Shown here piece by piece: positions 48,401-61,079 of a DNA stretch of 64,000 nt. The notes under the pieces are model-generated. The model did not search any database. It saw only the letters and a list, made by a program, of their open reading frames with translations, and had not been told where the DNA came from. Position 1 is the first letter of the stretch, and the number at the start of each line of letters is the position of its first letter. Made by a program: the position numbers and the translations under genes. This DNA is from Chondrilla cf. caribensis (Eukaryota; Porifera; Demospongiae; Chondrillida; Chondrillidae): assembly GCA_964020155.1 (NCBI GenBank), contig OZ026568.1, positions 2,091,320-2,155,319 of the forward strand. The letters run 5' to 3'.

Positions 48401-49020
48401 TACTGTTTGTACCTAGAACAATTACACTCAGTAACACGGTATAGTCAACTCTGTTATGGATTAGTACATTTTAGAGATTATGGCTAACAGTGAACCATTA
48501 ATAATGTGTATTCTCTTCCATACTGTATGTTTGTGACATTCAATTGTATTCTAACAATTTAAAAATTGCAGCGTGACAGTCATTTAGAGGAAAAGTGTAG
48601 CGAATTAAATGCAGTTGTTAAAGAAGGTGAGAGATTGATGGCATCAATGACTGAAGAGATGAGGCTCAAGCAAGAAGAGTAAGTTCTGTAGTTTGCATGT
48701 ACTTCAGATCTTGCAGGTGCATTACAACTTTTTATATTATTGTCAATTTGCTGTGTCACGCTAGGGTGAATGAAATGGTTCTGAAAAATTTTGAGAAACA
48801 TGCCTCTGAAGTCACGGTGTTGAAGACTGAGATGAAGAAGATGGCTTTAGAACTTGATAGCCTCAGAAAGGCACTGGAACAAAAGGTTAGATCTTTGTTA
48901 ACACAGCATTTATCAAGAATTTCCATATTGCAAGTATTTCATGCGTAGGATCAAGAGAAGACAGAATTAGCATCTATTTGTGATGAACTGGTAAAAGAAT
49001 TGGGAAAAAGACAAGTATAA
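39487..49020 (+). CDS. TACC: TACC family (transforming acidic coiled-coil) protein, apparently complete
   Basis: Sixteen exons: 39487-39660, 40454-40576, 41065-41114, 41305-41372, 41631-41689, 43166-43278, 43443-43563, 43705-43818, 45636-45704, 45931-46073, 46256-46299, 46377-46432, 48230-48322, 48572-48678, 48765-48885 and 48949-49020 (TAA). The N-terminal half is acidic and Ser/Pro-rich. The exon at 43166 carries A-R-Q-S-L-Y-V-K-F-D-P-L, the signature TACCs have before their C-terminal domain. From 45636 on, the exons encode one long heptad coiled coil (V-L-K-F-T-E-A-D-V, A-L-E-K-S-F-G-E-F, L-E-Q-K) ending in L-A-S-I-C-D-E-L-V, equivalent to the conserved TACC C-terminus. TACCs recruit XMAP215/ch-TOG to centrosomes and spindle microtubules. 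The intron at 46433-48229 holds a transposon derivative and foldbacks. The start codon assumes no upstream coding exon. Confidence 0.92.
42214..42867. mobile_element. piggyBac-like non-autonomous element (TTAA target site)
   Basis: TTAA duplicates flank the ends CCCTTTTCCGGTCGC and GTGACCGGCAAAGGG, which are inverted repeats typical of piggyBac termini (CCCTTT). Subterminal GCCACTTTAGTGGC and GCCACTTAAGTGGC palindromes also mirror each other. It is 646 bp without a transposase ORF and lies in a TACC intron. Confidence 0.75.
43923..44110. mobile_element. MITE-like element with TGTATCCTGG ends and internal 31-bp tandem repeats
   Basis: The ends TGTATCCTGG and CCAGGATACA match the terminal repeats of the copies at 10-240 and 1791-2003. 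The centre at about 43997-44090 consists of three copies of a 31-bp unit beginning GTTGATACACTTTTCGACAA. It lies in a TACC intron and abuts the foldback at 44114-44254. Confidence 0.65.
44114..44254. mobile_element. Foldback element A with shared apical core
   Basis: The arms begin TAGATAAATCCCTCCTTGGG and end CCCAAGGAGGGATTTATCTA. They are nearly perfect inverted repeats about 60 bp long, with the apical core CCTCGGGCTGCGCCCTCGG at about 44176-44194. It has no coding capacity and lies in a TACC intron. Confidence 0.85.
46935..47650 (-). mobile_element. Non-autonomous deletion derivative of the TIR-bounded RT element (copy 2)
   Basis: Starts ATGTACCCCG and ends CGGGGTACAT. The left 120 bp match the reverse complement of the right end of the 13291-17098 element, including the internal hairpin and the ACAAGCTTCGG region. 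The right 150 bp match the reverse complement of its left end. All RT/endonuclease coding is absent. The two arms are joined through the shared repeat unit, now amplified at 47220-47480. It lies antisense in a TACC intron, as the full copy is antisense in ferlin. Confidence 0.85.
47220..47480. repeat. 60-bp tandem array inside the RT-element derivative
   Basis: Four nearly identical 60-bp units, each with GAACGAACGAACGAA, ATAGGAAACTTGCC, AAAACAACGAGCC and TTGGAATATCTACA in that order. Open reading frames run through it on both strands only because 60 is a multiple of three. They are not treated as genes. Confidence 0.95.
47653..47793. mobile_element. Foldback element B with shared apical core
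   Basis: The arms begin TAGTTATACCCCGCTTTCG and end CGAAAGCGGGGTATAACTA. They are inverted repeats of about 62 bp. The apical core CCTCGGGCTGTGCCCTC matches foldback A although the arms differ. It starts two bases after the RT-element derivative. A further TAGTTATACCC end at about 47840 suggests another partial copy. Confidence 0.85.
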
Positions 49021-49117
49021 TGGGCAGAACAGTATTGTTCGTGTTAACCTACATATATTATATATTGGAATTGTAATAATTGTTATTAACAATTTAAAAA
49101 TACTTCGTACAAACGTA

Positions 49118-49296
49118 TACAGTGGAACCTCTCTATTAAGGACACTTTGGGACCATAATTTTAGTCCTTAATACAGAGGTTTCCTCAATTCAGAGGTCAT
49201 TTAATACACCTCAGTACTACACTGGGACACAGAATGGTGTCCTTATTACAGAGGTTTCCACATTTCAGAGGTTTGTAATAGAGAGGTTCCACTGTA
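49118..49296. mobile_element. pogo/Tigger-like MITE
   Basis: TA flanks the ends CAGTGGAACCTCTCTATTA and TAATAGAGAGGTTCCACTG, perfect 19-bp inverted repeats characteristic of pogo/Tigger-type DNA transposons. It lies just downstream of the TACC stop. A related single end (CAGTGGAACCTCT) occurs at 53260. Confidence 0.8.
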
Positions 49297-49582
49297 TATA
49301 TATTGGTGCAGTGATCATGGCATTTTGCAGTGCATTGATATGTTTACATTTGTATGCACGTGTAAATCCAAGTGAAGGTGCACTTACTGTAATTTCTCAC
49401 TTGTATAATATATGTATGTAATATCCCTTGATATTGCACTGTGCATGTAAGGACATCCAGCTCTAACAGTGGAGAAACTTGTCTGTCTATGTAAATACAT
49501 AATATTATATGTACTGTATAGGTTAACTGCATCATTAATGGAAGTCACTATAATTATAGCAAAAGCTATATTATATTAATAT

Positions 49583-50941
49583 TTAAAGGGCCAGTAACAT
49601 TAAAAAACAAGTTGGTCTTGAATTACTCCTTTTAGTTAGTAAACACCAATGGTGATGTTTGAATTCGCTCCTGCCATTTGGGTGGGGAGTAATCGAGGAT
49701 TTTATAGCCAATTACGCCAGCTGCAGATTACGTCATCTTCATCATATTTCGTGACGTCATAAGAGGAACGAAATATGTCTGAAGTATTTCGACGAACGAA
49801 TTTAGTGGTCCTAATGGCCTTTCTTTCAACGGCGAAGCCGAAATGAGCACTTCAGTGGAGTTAAATGATGTTAGTGCGGATGATAACGATGATTCGAGTA
49901 TTCCTGCAACGATTGTTATCGAGTCTTATCCGTTCGAACCCATCGCGGCAAATGACCGATCGGGGTCATACAGTCAGGCCCGTACGCAGGCTTCACAAAA
50001 GGGGGGTTACATCATTTATGCCCTAGACAATGATGGCACTTGGACAACAGCATTTTTTCATTTCAGTGTATAGACACAAAGGGGGGTTCGGTCGAACCCC
50101 CTCGAACCCCCCCCCCCCCCCCGTGTACAGGCCTGACAGTAACTTGAAAGAGGACCTGGCTAGGTAATTTGCAGACTGGCTAACACTACACGGTATGTAC
50201 ATGAATCGTAGCGCGTTATTTACAACAATTGTCTAATTTATAGCGAAAAACATCCAAATATCATCTCAGAATTCTCATTCGACCAGTATGTCAGTCATTT
50301 AACATTAATCTTGAGTTATAAATTGTTATACTGTGATTACTACATTTGGTGTACCACTGTCTACATTTTTGTATGATTTCAATAGTAAATAGTGTTCAGC
50401 AATTGTGTTATTTTGCAATGTTGGTTGTAAGTGGTTCACATTGATGGAGGAGCTTGGGAATCCAGCAGATGAATGTTTTTCTACAACCAGACATCCATAA
50501 TCACTGTAATGAACCACATTATCAGTATATACATTCCAGTTACATCATGTTTGGGGCAATTACTTCGACATAAAGCTGATTTATCGACGTTCTTTGGGGA
50601 TATCTGCAAGATAAACTATCCCTCAGCTCCCCTATTACTTTCAGCAGCAAATAAGCGTTTATTAAATTCCAAATAATACCGAATCTAAGAGATGCAGAGT
50701 TTAAACCTAGCAAAATCAGCAAAAATTACCAGTATATCAGTATATCGTATTGCGTACGTATTAATGGTTCCTCTTATGATGTCACTACGCGTCATTCAAA
50801 ATGGCCGAGTTTTAGGAACAAAAGCGGCGAATTTCTCTCGTTGTAAGCAAGAATGGCGATTTTAAACATCACCACGAGGGTTTACTTACTAAAAGAGCCC
50901 ATTTGAGCCCAACTTGTTTTTTCATGTTACTGGCCCTTTAA
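49583..50941. mobile_element. TTAA-flanked TIR element (1351 bp) with nested repeat
   Basis: TTAA at 49583-49586 and 50938-50941 flanks the ends AGGGCCAGTAACAT and ATGTTACTGGCCCT. The inverted repeat extends about 80 bp (AACAAGTTGG, TAGTTAGTAAAC and GTGATGTTT mirrored at the right). A 76-codon open frame at 49843 starts with an acidic leader and P-F-E-P-I-A, possibly the start of a lost element protein. At about 49977-50135 it contains a segment also found at 25180-25275, plus a C-homopolymer. The TTAA site suggests a piggyBac relationship, not proven. Confidence 0.65.
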
Positions 50942-51934
50942 TTCAATATTCCAATAAATTCCAACTGTACATTATAAATCAATTATAGCCTTCTTCCTCC
51001 ACCTATTCAGCCAATAGTTGATGTTCAATCTTTGATCCTTCATTATTAATCAAACCGGCCCCCCAGCAAACTTTCGACCATGTGCACTGCACCCATACTA
51101 GCTCAAACAATTCTAGTACATGTCAAGGCAGGGTATCCCAGCTAGTGGCTCAAATACTAGTCTCCATATTATAGTCCTGTAAGACCCCCAGGTATCATGA
51201 AGGACCTCTTCATGCACCCAACAATCATGTTACACCATGCAACGTTAACTCCATTCCTATAGTCCACCCACAAAATCCAGCCCTTGAACATAAATGAGGT
51301 GTAATAGTTTAGTACATATATCCTCTAGACAAACTGTTCTGATCATAATAATTATATTGTAAGACAAACCAGTGGGATCCTAGTACAAAGAATTAAAGAA
51401 CACCAAAGGACATGTGGCCATGCAGTACCACCTCAGCCTTATAGCATTATCCCACTACACCCGTTACTGACCTTGTTGATTGCCATGTACATATCAAGGA
51501 TACATAATACTCATGCATGTACATAACTGATCATCTGTCCCGTACCCATTTGATAAATCAGACCAAAACTTGCCGCCATTATTCTTAAACGACAGACGTT
51601 TCCTGAGGTGTGATTGCACGATGAAAGGGTCTGATTTCATCAGACTACCCCACACCTAGCTACACAATGTCTCATACAGCCCTGAGCATCCGTACGTGTC
51701 ACCACCACTAAATGATTGAGCAATCTGCAGCCAAAAGTAATAATTTTGGTTTAATGAAATATTTGGCTGAAGATTCCAATAAAAACTATGTGCCTGTACC
51801 AATAATGCATGAAATATACATACGTATATTGCTGTATATATACTATGGTATATACGTATTCATCACAATAGATTCATATATGAATTCTCATGTACGTACA
51901 TATGTATTTGGAATATGTATGAGGTACATGTGAG
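50942..51934. other. Intergenic region between TACC and SNRNP27 (convergent)
   Basis: No coding signal, repeat pair or structured element recognised. AT-rich sequence with scattered TACGTA words near 51820-51905. Confidence 0.5.
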
Positions 51935-54472
51935 TTATTTAATGCTGTCAAGAGGCCTATTAAAGCCCCCACGTCTGTTCATATATTGTCTGTATTTCTT
52001 CACTGTTTTATAGGCTATTCCACTAGCATTGCAGCTTCCTCCCACACGTTTGCCCTGTATGTGAAAACCACACATTCACAATGAGTAGGGTATACTTCAC
52101 TATTCACTGACACAATCAACCTATAGGGCAGTTTGCTCAACAACATTCTTGCCTACAGGCCTCATACCTTATTACCCATCCTTGAATTATATTATGATGT
52201 CTGCACTTGTGATTGATTTCAGAACATCCACTTAATACTCACATATGGGATAAGGATGTGGAGTTGAAGCAAAGGGAAAGCTCATTTTTATAATAATAAT
52301 AATTTCAACTGATGAGGAAGGAAGAATGTGGGCAGCCTTGACCAGACTCCACCAACAGATAGTAAATTTGACACATAAGGTAACTAACACAGATTGAGTC
52401 ACTGGTAAAAGTGTATTCACGTCATCTGAACTGAGCATTGGGAATTAAGAGTTGTTGTCAACTATTCATTATACAAAGTGAGAAGCTTCGTGCCTCTAGA
52501 CACAGCCATAGATTGGGTTGTGTTTCATGAACATTCAGTGAGCAAAAATTTCAGAAACTTGGTAAAGCTCACAATGGCCAGTCACACATTAGTGATCATG
52601 TATGTACATGTTACATATAGACAACACATGAGAGCATACACTTGTGACAACTACATTTATATATGTACGTACCTTTGTAGAGTCAAATCCCGAGAAGCCC
52701 ATCACACTACTCAACAATTCATCTGCCTCCTTAGATGACACTTGAGCCCATACAATAAATGAGAGAAATATGGCATGATTTTACAATAAAAAGGGTCTGA
52801 CACTGCTTAGTAAGCAGTGCTTACTACAACTGAATCGTGCTTACACTCACAGTCTTCAATATCAGCAATTACTTCTTTACTTGTCTTCTCCACAGCTCTA
52901 AAAATATATACGTATCTTATATATGTACAAACAGCTGTGCCAGAATACTATATGGTGAATTCACAATAATCAACTTCATTCAAAGAAACAAAATGTGGCA
53001 GACCAGTGAGTTTCATTGGTTATCCAAATCATAATTATGTATGTATGCAAGAGGACTCACGGGCAGAAATGACAGTGGAAGAAAAGGTGTTGCAGATATG
53101 TAAAGCAGTGGCAAAGTATCAAATATTTACTGCATGTACATATACAATTTCATAAACGTACCTTTTTGGTGACCTGCTTCTTGACCTTCTGGCATCTACA
53201 CCACAATTAATAACACGAAACAGATGAACATGTATGTTAAAAAATGTCAGTTGTAAGTGCAGTGGAACCTCTAAAAAGGGCACTCTGAAGAAAGGACAGT
53301 AGACATCACCTCCTTACAAAGGAAACTTACGAGGAACCAAAACTAGACCTTTCTACAGTATTAATACATTTTCACCTTTGAAGAGAGGATATCCTTTTTA
53401 CAGTGGACAAAGTGGTTGATACCAATTTGTCTGAGGTTCAACTGTGCATGCCATGTAAGACACAATTTCACCTCTTCCTCTCCTTTCTTTCATTCTGTCC
53501 CTCGAGGAGGATCTACTTTTTCTTCTGCCTCTTTCACGTTCCCTTACTCTACCTTCCCTATCGCGATATCGATCACTTCTGTAATCCCTGTCCTTAGCAT
53601 TGTCACTTCTGTGTCGATCACCCTCCCTGTACTTATCATGATCTGTGTATGTACATGGACATGATAGAATAAAATGAACTGATAATTTTCAGCTGGTACG
53701 TAAAGTAGCAGTTGGCTGGATGAAGCAACATGCATATCGTTTTAGGCAGATTACACACTATGCTAAAGTGATTACACACATTACACACAACATACACTCA
53801 TAGACATGCACACACACACACACGAGCAGTAATAATACAATAATTTAATACACTGATAGTAGTCTCGAGAGTAAGACTCACTACAGTCAGACCTCTTTTA
53901 CAACACTTTTCTAAGGTGAGTCACATCATACAATTTAGCTACAATGGCAGGGGATGTAATCAACCTGGTATGACATTTTAAAGACGCCCAAGGGCATAAT
54001 ATTATGTGTGTCGATGCAAATTCATATGCCTTTACATACTCCATAATTTCTGATGTCCATAATATACACAAACAAACAATACAGAGATACGTATATACAC
54101 ACACACAAAACAGAGGTACAAACACAGTAGGCAAGTAATAGCAGCATAAAATATGGCATTGAAATTCTCCTCCATTCATACTACAGCTATTGGAAGAGCT
54201 CACTTTGGCTAATATAGACTATTTCTCAGTAGGTCCAATTAAAAATGCACCAAAAAGAACGTTGATGATTCATAGATCAAGAGAAGTAAACAGAGATGTT
54301 ATAAAAAACATAAATTACGTAGTGGTATTTATCCCATGGTGATGAACCGAGGTGAGGTCCTATAATAATGCTAAACTGTTCAAAGAGAATCAAGAATTAT
54401 AGGAGGAAAGTAAAGTACAAATATACCTTTGGATTTGATAGGAGAACGAGATCTACTCCGACTTCTGCCCAT
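51935..54472 (-). CDS. SNRNP27: U4/U6.U5 small nuclear ribonucleoprotein 27 kDa protein, complete
   Basis: Six exons on the minus strand: 54427-54472 (ATG), 53472-53642, 53162-53195, 52851-52897, 52673-52740 and 51935-52054 (TAA). They join in phase to about 160 residues, the usual length. It starts M-G-R-S-R-S-R-S like vertebrate orthologues and continues with an Arg/Asp/Glu-rich RS-like domain. The conserved C-terminal domain then follows: [12 protein letters not shown], then [17 protein letters not shown]. The protein is a tri-snRNP component that influences 5' splice-site choice during spliceosome activation. It is head-to-head with CRAMP1. An in-frame ATG upstream at 54571 exists, but the MGRSRS start matches the family. 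Confidence 0.95.
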
Positions 54473-55082
54473 AATTTGCTTGTACCCTTTCACTGGTCGA
54501 CGACGTTCTTTCGCGTTCCGAGCTCGTCTGCGTTCAACATCGTTTCGTTCATATTGGCGCGCGGTTTTCAAGAACCAAATCTTGTTCTGTGTCGATATAT
54601 CGATCAGTTTCGAATAGAATTATTGTCATATTGGAGTTAATGTTATCCCAATATCTGTGGAGCAGTTGTATCATAGTTTGAAGTTCTGTGGTCTGGGCCT
54701 ATAGGTTGTTCATCGGATGTAGTCCATGATGAGTCAAAAGTGTGGTAAACCCTTGGCCAAGAGACGGTGCGGGTCTGATATTGGTTCTTGTCAAAGTAAA
54801 GTGAACGATGGTAAATTTGTAATGTTATTTGGCTCGTGGAATTGTCTAGTGAATTTATTACAAATTTATTAGTGTTTAGATTTGCTGTTATCGTGACTTG
54901 TTTACAATGAGTGTACACTGATGTAGCCCCACCGACAGTCGTTGGTGTTCTCTGTGATTATAGTAGAGGGTCCATCCTCACAAAGTTCTCAGTACACACG
55001 TATGGTTACTAAAGGGCTTATCGTGTATAGAATCGTGTTTGTACCTGCTTTCTTCCCACTATTGGGCTCTTGCTCTCATCAG
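54473..55082. promoter_or_regulatory. Bidirectional promoter region between SNRNP27 and CRAMP1
   Basis: The two start regions are head-to-head, less than about 600 bp apart. It includes a CpG-richer stretch (54490-54570) just upstream of the SNRNP27 start and probably the unlocated first exon of CRAMP1. No TATA box is evident. The role is inferred from gene arrangement. Confidence 0.45.
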
Positions 55083-58000
55083 TAATTCAAGAGTCAGTTG
55101 CTACACAATCATGTACTTCAGAAGTAGTTTTTACTCTCCTGCTTGAAGGTAAAAATCGTACAAACACTGTGAACAAGAAGGTAAGGAGTGCATGGACTGA
55201 AGCAGCTACGGACACTTTCTTTGAAGGCCTTTACCGAGTGAGTTACGTATAATGTGTCTGTAATATCTCAATGTACTTGATGTAGCTTGTATAAAAATCG
55301 TATTACAAGACTGGGTGATAGTAATTGGTGGGATTGTATGGTAGGTTTCATAGTAGAAAACAGTTCCATATCCTCCTCCATGTTTATCATAGCACTATAC
55401 ATATCCCTTCACATTTGGAGAATATTATTGTGTGTAATGTGACGACAGTCATTATTTATCACTACTAAATCAATAATAATTGTCTTGATACAAGCAGTGA
55501 CCTGACTAGCATACCATGTTAGAAAGTAACATCCATATGTAACCATATACTGTAATACACTATGAATATAGTTATTTTTGTACCCAGCACAAATGTACAT
55601 GCATAATGTTTGTGTTCCTGCAGCATGGGAAAGAATTTGAAAAGATATACAACTTCATGACCACTAAATATCGAAAAATGACTGATCCTCTCATAGCGAC
55701 GCTCACCCATAGCCAAGTATGTTATTTACCACCGAGTGAGACTGATATTATGATTGTGTCATCACTCCAATGCATATGATTTTCCCAGGTGAGGTTCTAT
55801 TATTATCAAATGTGGAAGAAGGTCTCTGACTACTTGCTCGCAGCTCAAAGTATGCCAATATTCAAGATTTATTGGCAGTAATGAATGCAGAATAGTCCAT
55901 TGTATTCACAATGCGCATTTCTGTATCCATTGTAGGTCATGTTAGTTGTGACGAGACCCATGTGGTAGCCAGTGAACCAAAGGACACCATGTGTGGTGAA
56001 ACCAATACTGAAGAACAGGAACTGGACATTGATAACTTGATATCTACCCGACCTGCGGACTCAACTGTTAGCGATGACGAAGTATTAGGTTTTACCGCTA
56101 TGGATAAAGGTGAGCCCAGTAATACGGGAAAGAAAAAGGAGAAAGACTTTTTGAAAGAATCTGTGTCTATAAACGGCCGAAAGTACCCTTTGGATCTTGT
56201 TGCTCTGATTTGCTATGGTAAACACAGGCGGTATTTGAGAGGTAAATATACATGTATCCACTCATTCCCATTGGTACTGTTGTTGACTGTTTTGTACCTT
56301 TTGTGCATATGTACGTAGGTGTCAAATCAAAGGTTGAATTGGGGAATATTTTGTCCAGTTTAGTTCACAATGGGTAAGTATCGCCACTTCTTGTAAAGAG
56401 GGTTCATTCCATGTGGTGTTGATATGCTATCCCTTGCAGAACTGTTCAGATGGATTTTCGGGGGAGAAATAGAAAGAAAGTACGACTGAAGTGAGTATAA
56501 TTCACATATAACAGAATGTACTTTACATTTGTGGGATATGTAAGGCACGTACATGTCTGTAGGAATGTACATATATGTGTCCACTTTCTATTAATTTCAA
56601 TCTTGTGTATGTTTTTTAGCTTGAAGCTTCCTAATGTTCGTGCATTAAAGGGAAAAGAAGTCAGGTATGTCCTGTGATGTGATGTGAACAGCATGCTATG
56701 GTGACATTTTATTACAGTATTAAATACAAATGATTATGTGTTGACTAATAATTGGTGTACATGTCTCTCTTAGGGCAGTTTAGAGTGATGTACATTTCCT
56801 TTTGTTTCTACATGCCTTTGGTACAACTATACATTATATTATGTAGTTTATTGTTCTTTCCATAGTGAAAGCTCTCCTCTGTCTTGTCATACTGAGGCAT
56901 GCTCAGCTGTGATTGAGTTACTTCCAGCATCATCTGATGCATGGTGCTATGTTCAAGGGATAGCGCAGAACCCTAGACTACAGTAAGGGTTGATGTCCAT
57001 TGTTTCAACCTCATTTAGTGTATAGTCATAGCTTTGGACTACATATGTATGTCCTGACCTTTTCCTGATGCTCAAAGAGTACATCACATTGCTTCAGACC
57101 ATGCCATGATTTCATTAGTGAGTTTGGCATTCCCAAACTTTTGTATGTGTGGGTTGTATGTTGAGAACAGCATTGTATGTATGTTGCATGAATAGAGGGT
57201 CTGTATATACTAGACTGCACCTTTGTTATCTATTTACAGTTGTTGTCTATAGTGTTGCCAGCGATAAAACAATGCTGTTATGTATATTGTAGGTGAATGG
57301 AAAATATTGTAATGAAGTTTTTTTGTGAATGTACATACGTATGTGCTCTTATATTGTATGATATACTGGACCTTCAAATGGATGTGCTATCTCCACACTC
57401 TTGATTCACCATGACATGATGCTTTATAAACCTATGTATGTATCATAACAGTTACCTCTCTATACATATGGTATTACTGCTCGTTTTATAGAGTGACGGC
57501 GCCTTGGCATTTTAAATTTGAGGCACTGAAAGTATTCTTGGAGAAAAAGTGGAAAGTTGTATCCTGCATCAGTTCCTCGTTCAGTAGCCATTACCAACAG
57601 TTGTACATACAGTATATTGTCAGTAATTGCGAAGTAGTCCCAATGCCTGTGGTAGGGTACAAATTATATCCATGGCTTTCATGCTATTGTACTGACAACC
57701 ATCTATTGTAAAAGCTGTTCCTTAGCGGATGCCAGCCGCACTATATGCAGATTATGTTCAGTCTGAATCCATCTGGTCTGACACAAGATCAAGCTGAAGA
57801 ATGCTCTTTGGAATGTCTAATTTCTGATGTTGCAGTGGAGGTGGGTACATACCACATATGTAGGTGGTAATCACAGCATGTACGTATATGTATTATAGCC
57901 ATCACTCTTTGTTCAACAATTTTGTTCATGTAGGGAAATTCCAAGCCCCTAGCAGTCACTTACGACATTCTCTATAACAGCCCTGAAGTATGTACTTAGG

Positions 58001-60762
58001 TAATTTATGTCATTTAATTGCTGTCCGAAGAAATGAATCGTTCAATATTAGGGTCCGTCTGTGGAGAGATGCTCTAGTAGACACAAATGTTTGGCTACTT
58101 TGCTCAAGATAGGGCAATTCTTAGAACCTGCCGCAGTTGATCACAAGCAAGACGAATTGGTTGGTTTACGTAAGACATTCCACTATCTTACAAGATGAGT
58201 GTGCACATACGTACATGGATATGCTGTACCACTATGGTCGAGTGTACTGACTGAATTGTTGAATTAATTGTTAATTACATTTTGTGGTCTTTTTGAAGGA
58301 TTTCGATGACATCAGCCACCAAGAGTCTCCTACCTCGCAGCCTTACAAGAACCTTTCAACCTTATCACATTCCCCTTTTAGGAAGCTGACACATTTGAAA
58401 AACAGTTGCTATTCTTCTCCTGCTCGTAGAAAACTAAAGATGACTTCTCCTCGTATGGTGAAGCATAGCAGCAACGTACACACTGAATCATGCAATCCAG
58501 CCTCTGGAGTTAATTTTGTCACCTTCAAAAAGACTGACATGGCTGGAGAATCGTTCTCAACTCTACAAATGCGCCACATTTTAGACGGGGTTCAACAGCA
58601 AATGTCAGATAAAACTACTACTTTGACAAAATTGTCAGATGGTTCTGTAAAGTTAGGTGGGAAAAGATCAGCTCTGAATACTGATTCCTTTAAAACTGCC
58701 AATATCCCTGGAACTGAAAGTGTAAGTAGTCAGTTATTATTGGCATGTGACTTCTGTGTTAAAGTACAGACATACATAAGCATGTAGTAGATGGTATAAC
58801 CTTACACTGTATCACAGTACCCACCTATTATGTACATATGACAGTTTTGGCTTGTGAAATATTGTTGTTTGTATGTACGTATATGACTCACATAATAGAC
58901 TTCTTCAATCCAAAATATAAAATGTCCTCTGTACATGTAGCACTGTACCGTAAACACCATATTTCAGGCATATTGTCGATAATTTCGGTTCAGTATGTAC
59001 GATATTTGTACCGGATTTACCCTGTAGGCCAAAGGTAAATTTACATAACTAAAATTAATTTTGTTTGCAATGTTGGTTGATTCTCTCCACCTGCCACAAT
59101 GAATTGAATAACCTACCAAATGTTTTTTTTAATTTATTACATCTTTCTAACACAGTAAGTGTGAAGGGTCAGCAAACTTTTACTATACATTTTGCACATC
59201 ATTTGCTGTTTATATTATGTTGAGTCATTTAATCCCCTTTTTACACTGTACAGGACAATTTGCCACCTAAAACGTCAAAAACTTCAACAAACCCTTGCAT
59301 TTCTGAAAGGTGAGTGCATTGTACCGATTTCCATTGTTGTGTGTAGTGCATTTATATACGAGATATTTGTTCCATATACGTATATAGTAGTGGAGATATA
59401 AGACAGCCATCTCATAGTGTCCAGAGAGCTCTTCAAGAGGTCAGAGGCTTAAGTAAACGAAAGAGAGGGAAGATGGTACAGGGTACTAAAGGAGCACAAA
59501 ATGTGAGGTATTTATGTTATGTACAGCCATTTACATGCAATGTCTCAAGCAAGGTCCTACTAACGGGACTCTACTGTTTACAGTGTCTAACTGTTGTTCA
59601 CGATGAGTTTTTGGTTATAAATGACATTATTTACTGTTGTTAGCTGGTAGTAAACGTGACTGACTAGAAATATGTGTTGCCCACTTACAGCTTCTCCCCA
59701 GACCATATCAGACTTCTGCGTTGAGTAGTGCATTAGGAGTTGGGCTGTCACTGTCAAATAGTGGTAGCAAGTCTGTATTGGCTGACAGTGGCGTAGCGTC
59801 AACTTTGCTTCTTCAGAATGTCATTGAACAACTCAAGGTCAAGCTATTGATTCAGGCTCTTCAAAAGCAGCAACGACAGGTTATTAGTGATCAATTTTCA
59901 ACGCAAGCACTCCCACCACAACTGCACCTCCCAGAAAAGCAAGGAATATTATCATCTGGCACTATCTCACCGCTACCCCCAGTTTCAGTTTCTGAGCTCC
60001 ACCTCACTGAATCTCCTTACATGCCCACTTGTGATACTGTGCCACTCCACAGTGATTGTAGCACAGATGTCTTCCAATCTGGCTCAAATACAATGATCAA
60101 ACCGTTGTTTGGACAAGAGAGTAGCTCATTGAAGCTGTCACAGTTCCAACCGGCAGAGCATAATACCGAGCTTACAGAGCCTCTGACACTAAACAGTGAT
60201 GTCATGCTCCCTTCTGGTAGCAGTTTCTTGCCTACAAAATGTGGACTATCACTGAATGATCACCAAGATGCCTCAAATGCTTCTTTCACTGATTTGCTGC
60301 AAGGCCTATCGGATTCTGTTGACAACAGCTTGATGGGAATGTTGCATCATCTCAAATCAGTTTCTCCTGCTAAAGAATATAAAAAAGATGGTGTTGCAGC
60401 CGCTGAGGTGTGTTAACATGAGTATGATTATTGTGTTTGTACTTGTACTGTAATAACCTTCACAATGTATACATTTTTTGCAGAATTCTGATCTCAGTTT
60501 TGAAAGTTTAATGGGTAAGTGGTATTAACAACATTTTGTTGAGCTAGTATATTTCAAGGTTTACAAATGATTCAATCCTTTCATGCCAGCTTTGCTGGAA
60601 TCGCCAAAGAAAAGTAGTACTGATGGGAACTGTGTATCTGTTGATGCCCTTGACAGAGGATCCTCCTGTAAATTACCACCAGTAGAACTGCAGGATGAAG
60701 ATACTATTGATTTTATCAAAAATTTTCAGTATCTATCTGGAAAAAATGGTGACACTTTCTGA
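55083..60762 (+). CDS. CRAMP1: Cramped chromatin regulator homolog (first coding exon not located)
   Basis: Exons: about 55083-55237, 55624-55716, 55789-55849, 55936-56241, 56320-56373, 56440-56490, 56620-56664, 56866-56982, 57492-57555, about 57726-57839, 57934-57987, 58052-58169, 58299-58721, 59254-59309, 59388-59502, 59691-60407, 60484-60514 and 60590-60762 (TGA). A SANT-like segment spans the first three exons (S-A-W-T-E, F-F-E-G-L-Y-R-H-G-K-E-F-E-K-I, then V-R-F-Y-Y-Y-Q-M-W-K-K-V-S). L-V-A-L-I-C-Y-G-K-H-R-R-Y-L-R-G and the following basic R-N-R-K-K-V-R-L segment match the Cramped core. The long Ser-rich C-terminal half is poorly conserved and ends with D-L-S-F-E-S-L-M-type short motifs. 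Cramped proteins are nuclear regulators, Polycomb-related in flies and linked to histone gene expression. The join at 57555-57726 is uncertain. Confidence 0.88.
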
Positions 60763-61079
60763 CATATTTATTCGTGTGTGATACAATTCATGCATACGTA
60801 GTGTGCTCGTACAAGTGTTTGATAACAGATACAATCCTTTGGATTGTTTTGTTGTGTGCTGTGGTAACTGATTATTGTACTGTTTAGATTTGATTATAAT
60901 ATTATTGAATTTTTATGTATGTGATTATGCTGCTGGTGAGGAAGTTTGGGGCTTTTATTGAATTTTCAAAGTTATACTATATTTAAAGTTTAATTTTGTA
61001 ATTAGCTATAATAATTATATGTATAACCCATAGACACAGAGTATTATTATCTTGAGTGCATGACATTGTACGTATATTA
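60763..61079. other. Intergenic region after CRAMP1
   Basis: AT-rich sequence. No gene, repeat pair or structured element recognised. It is likely CRAMP1 3' UTR and spacer. Confidence 0.4.

Noticed and set aside
54473..54571. Upstream in-frame Met extension of SNRNP27
   Set aside because: The orthologues start at M-G-R-S-R-S, encoded from 54472. The extension is probably 5' UTR.
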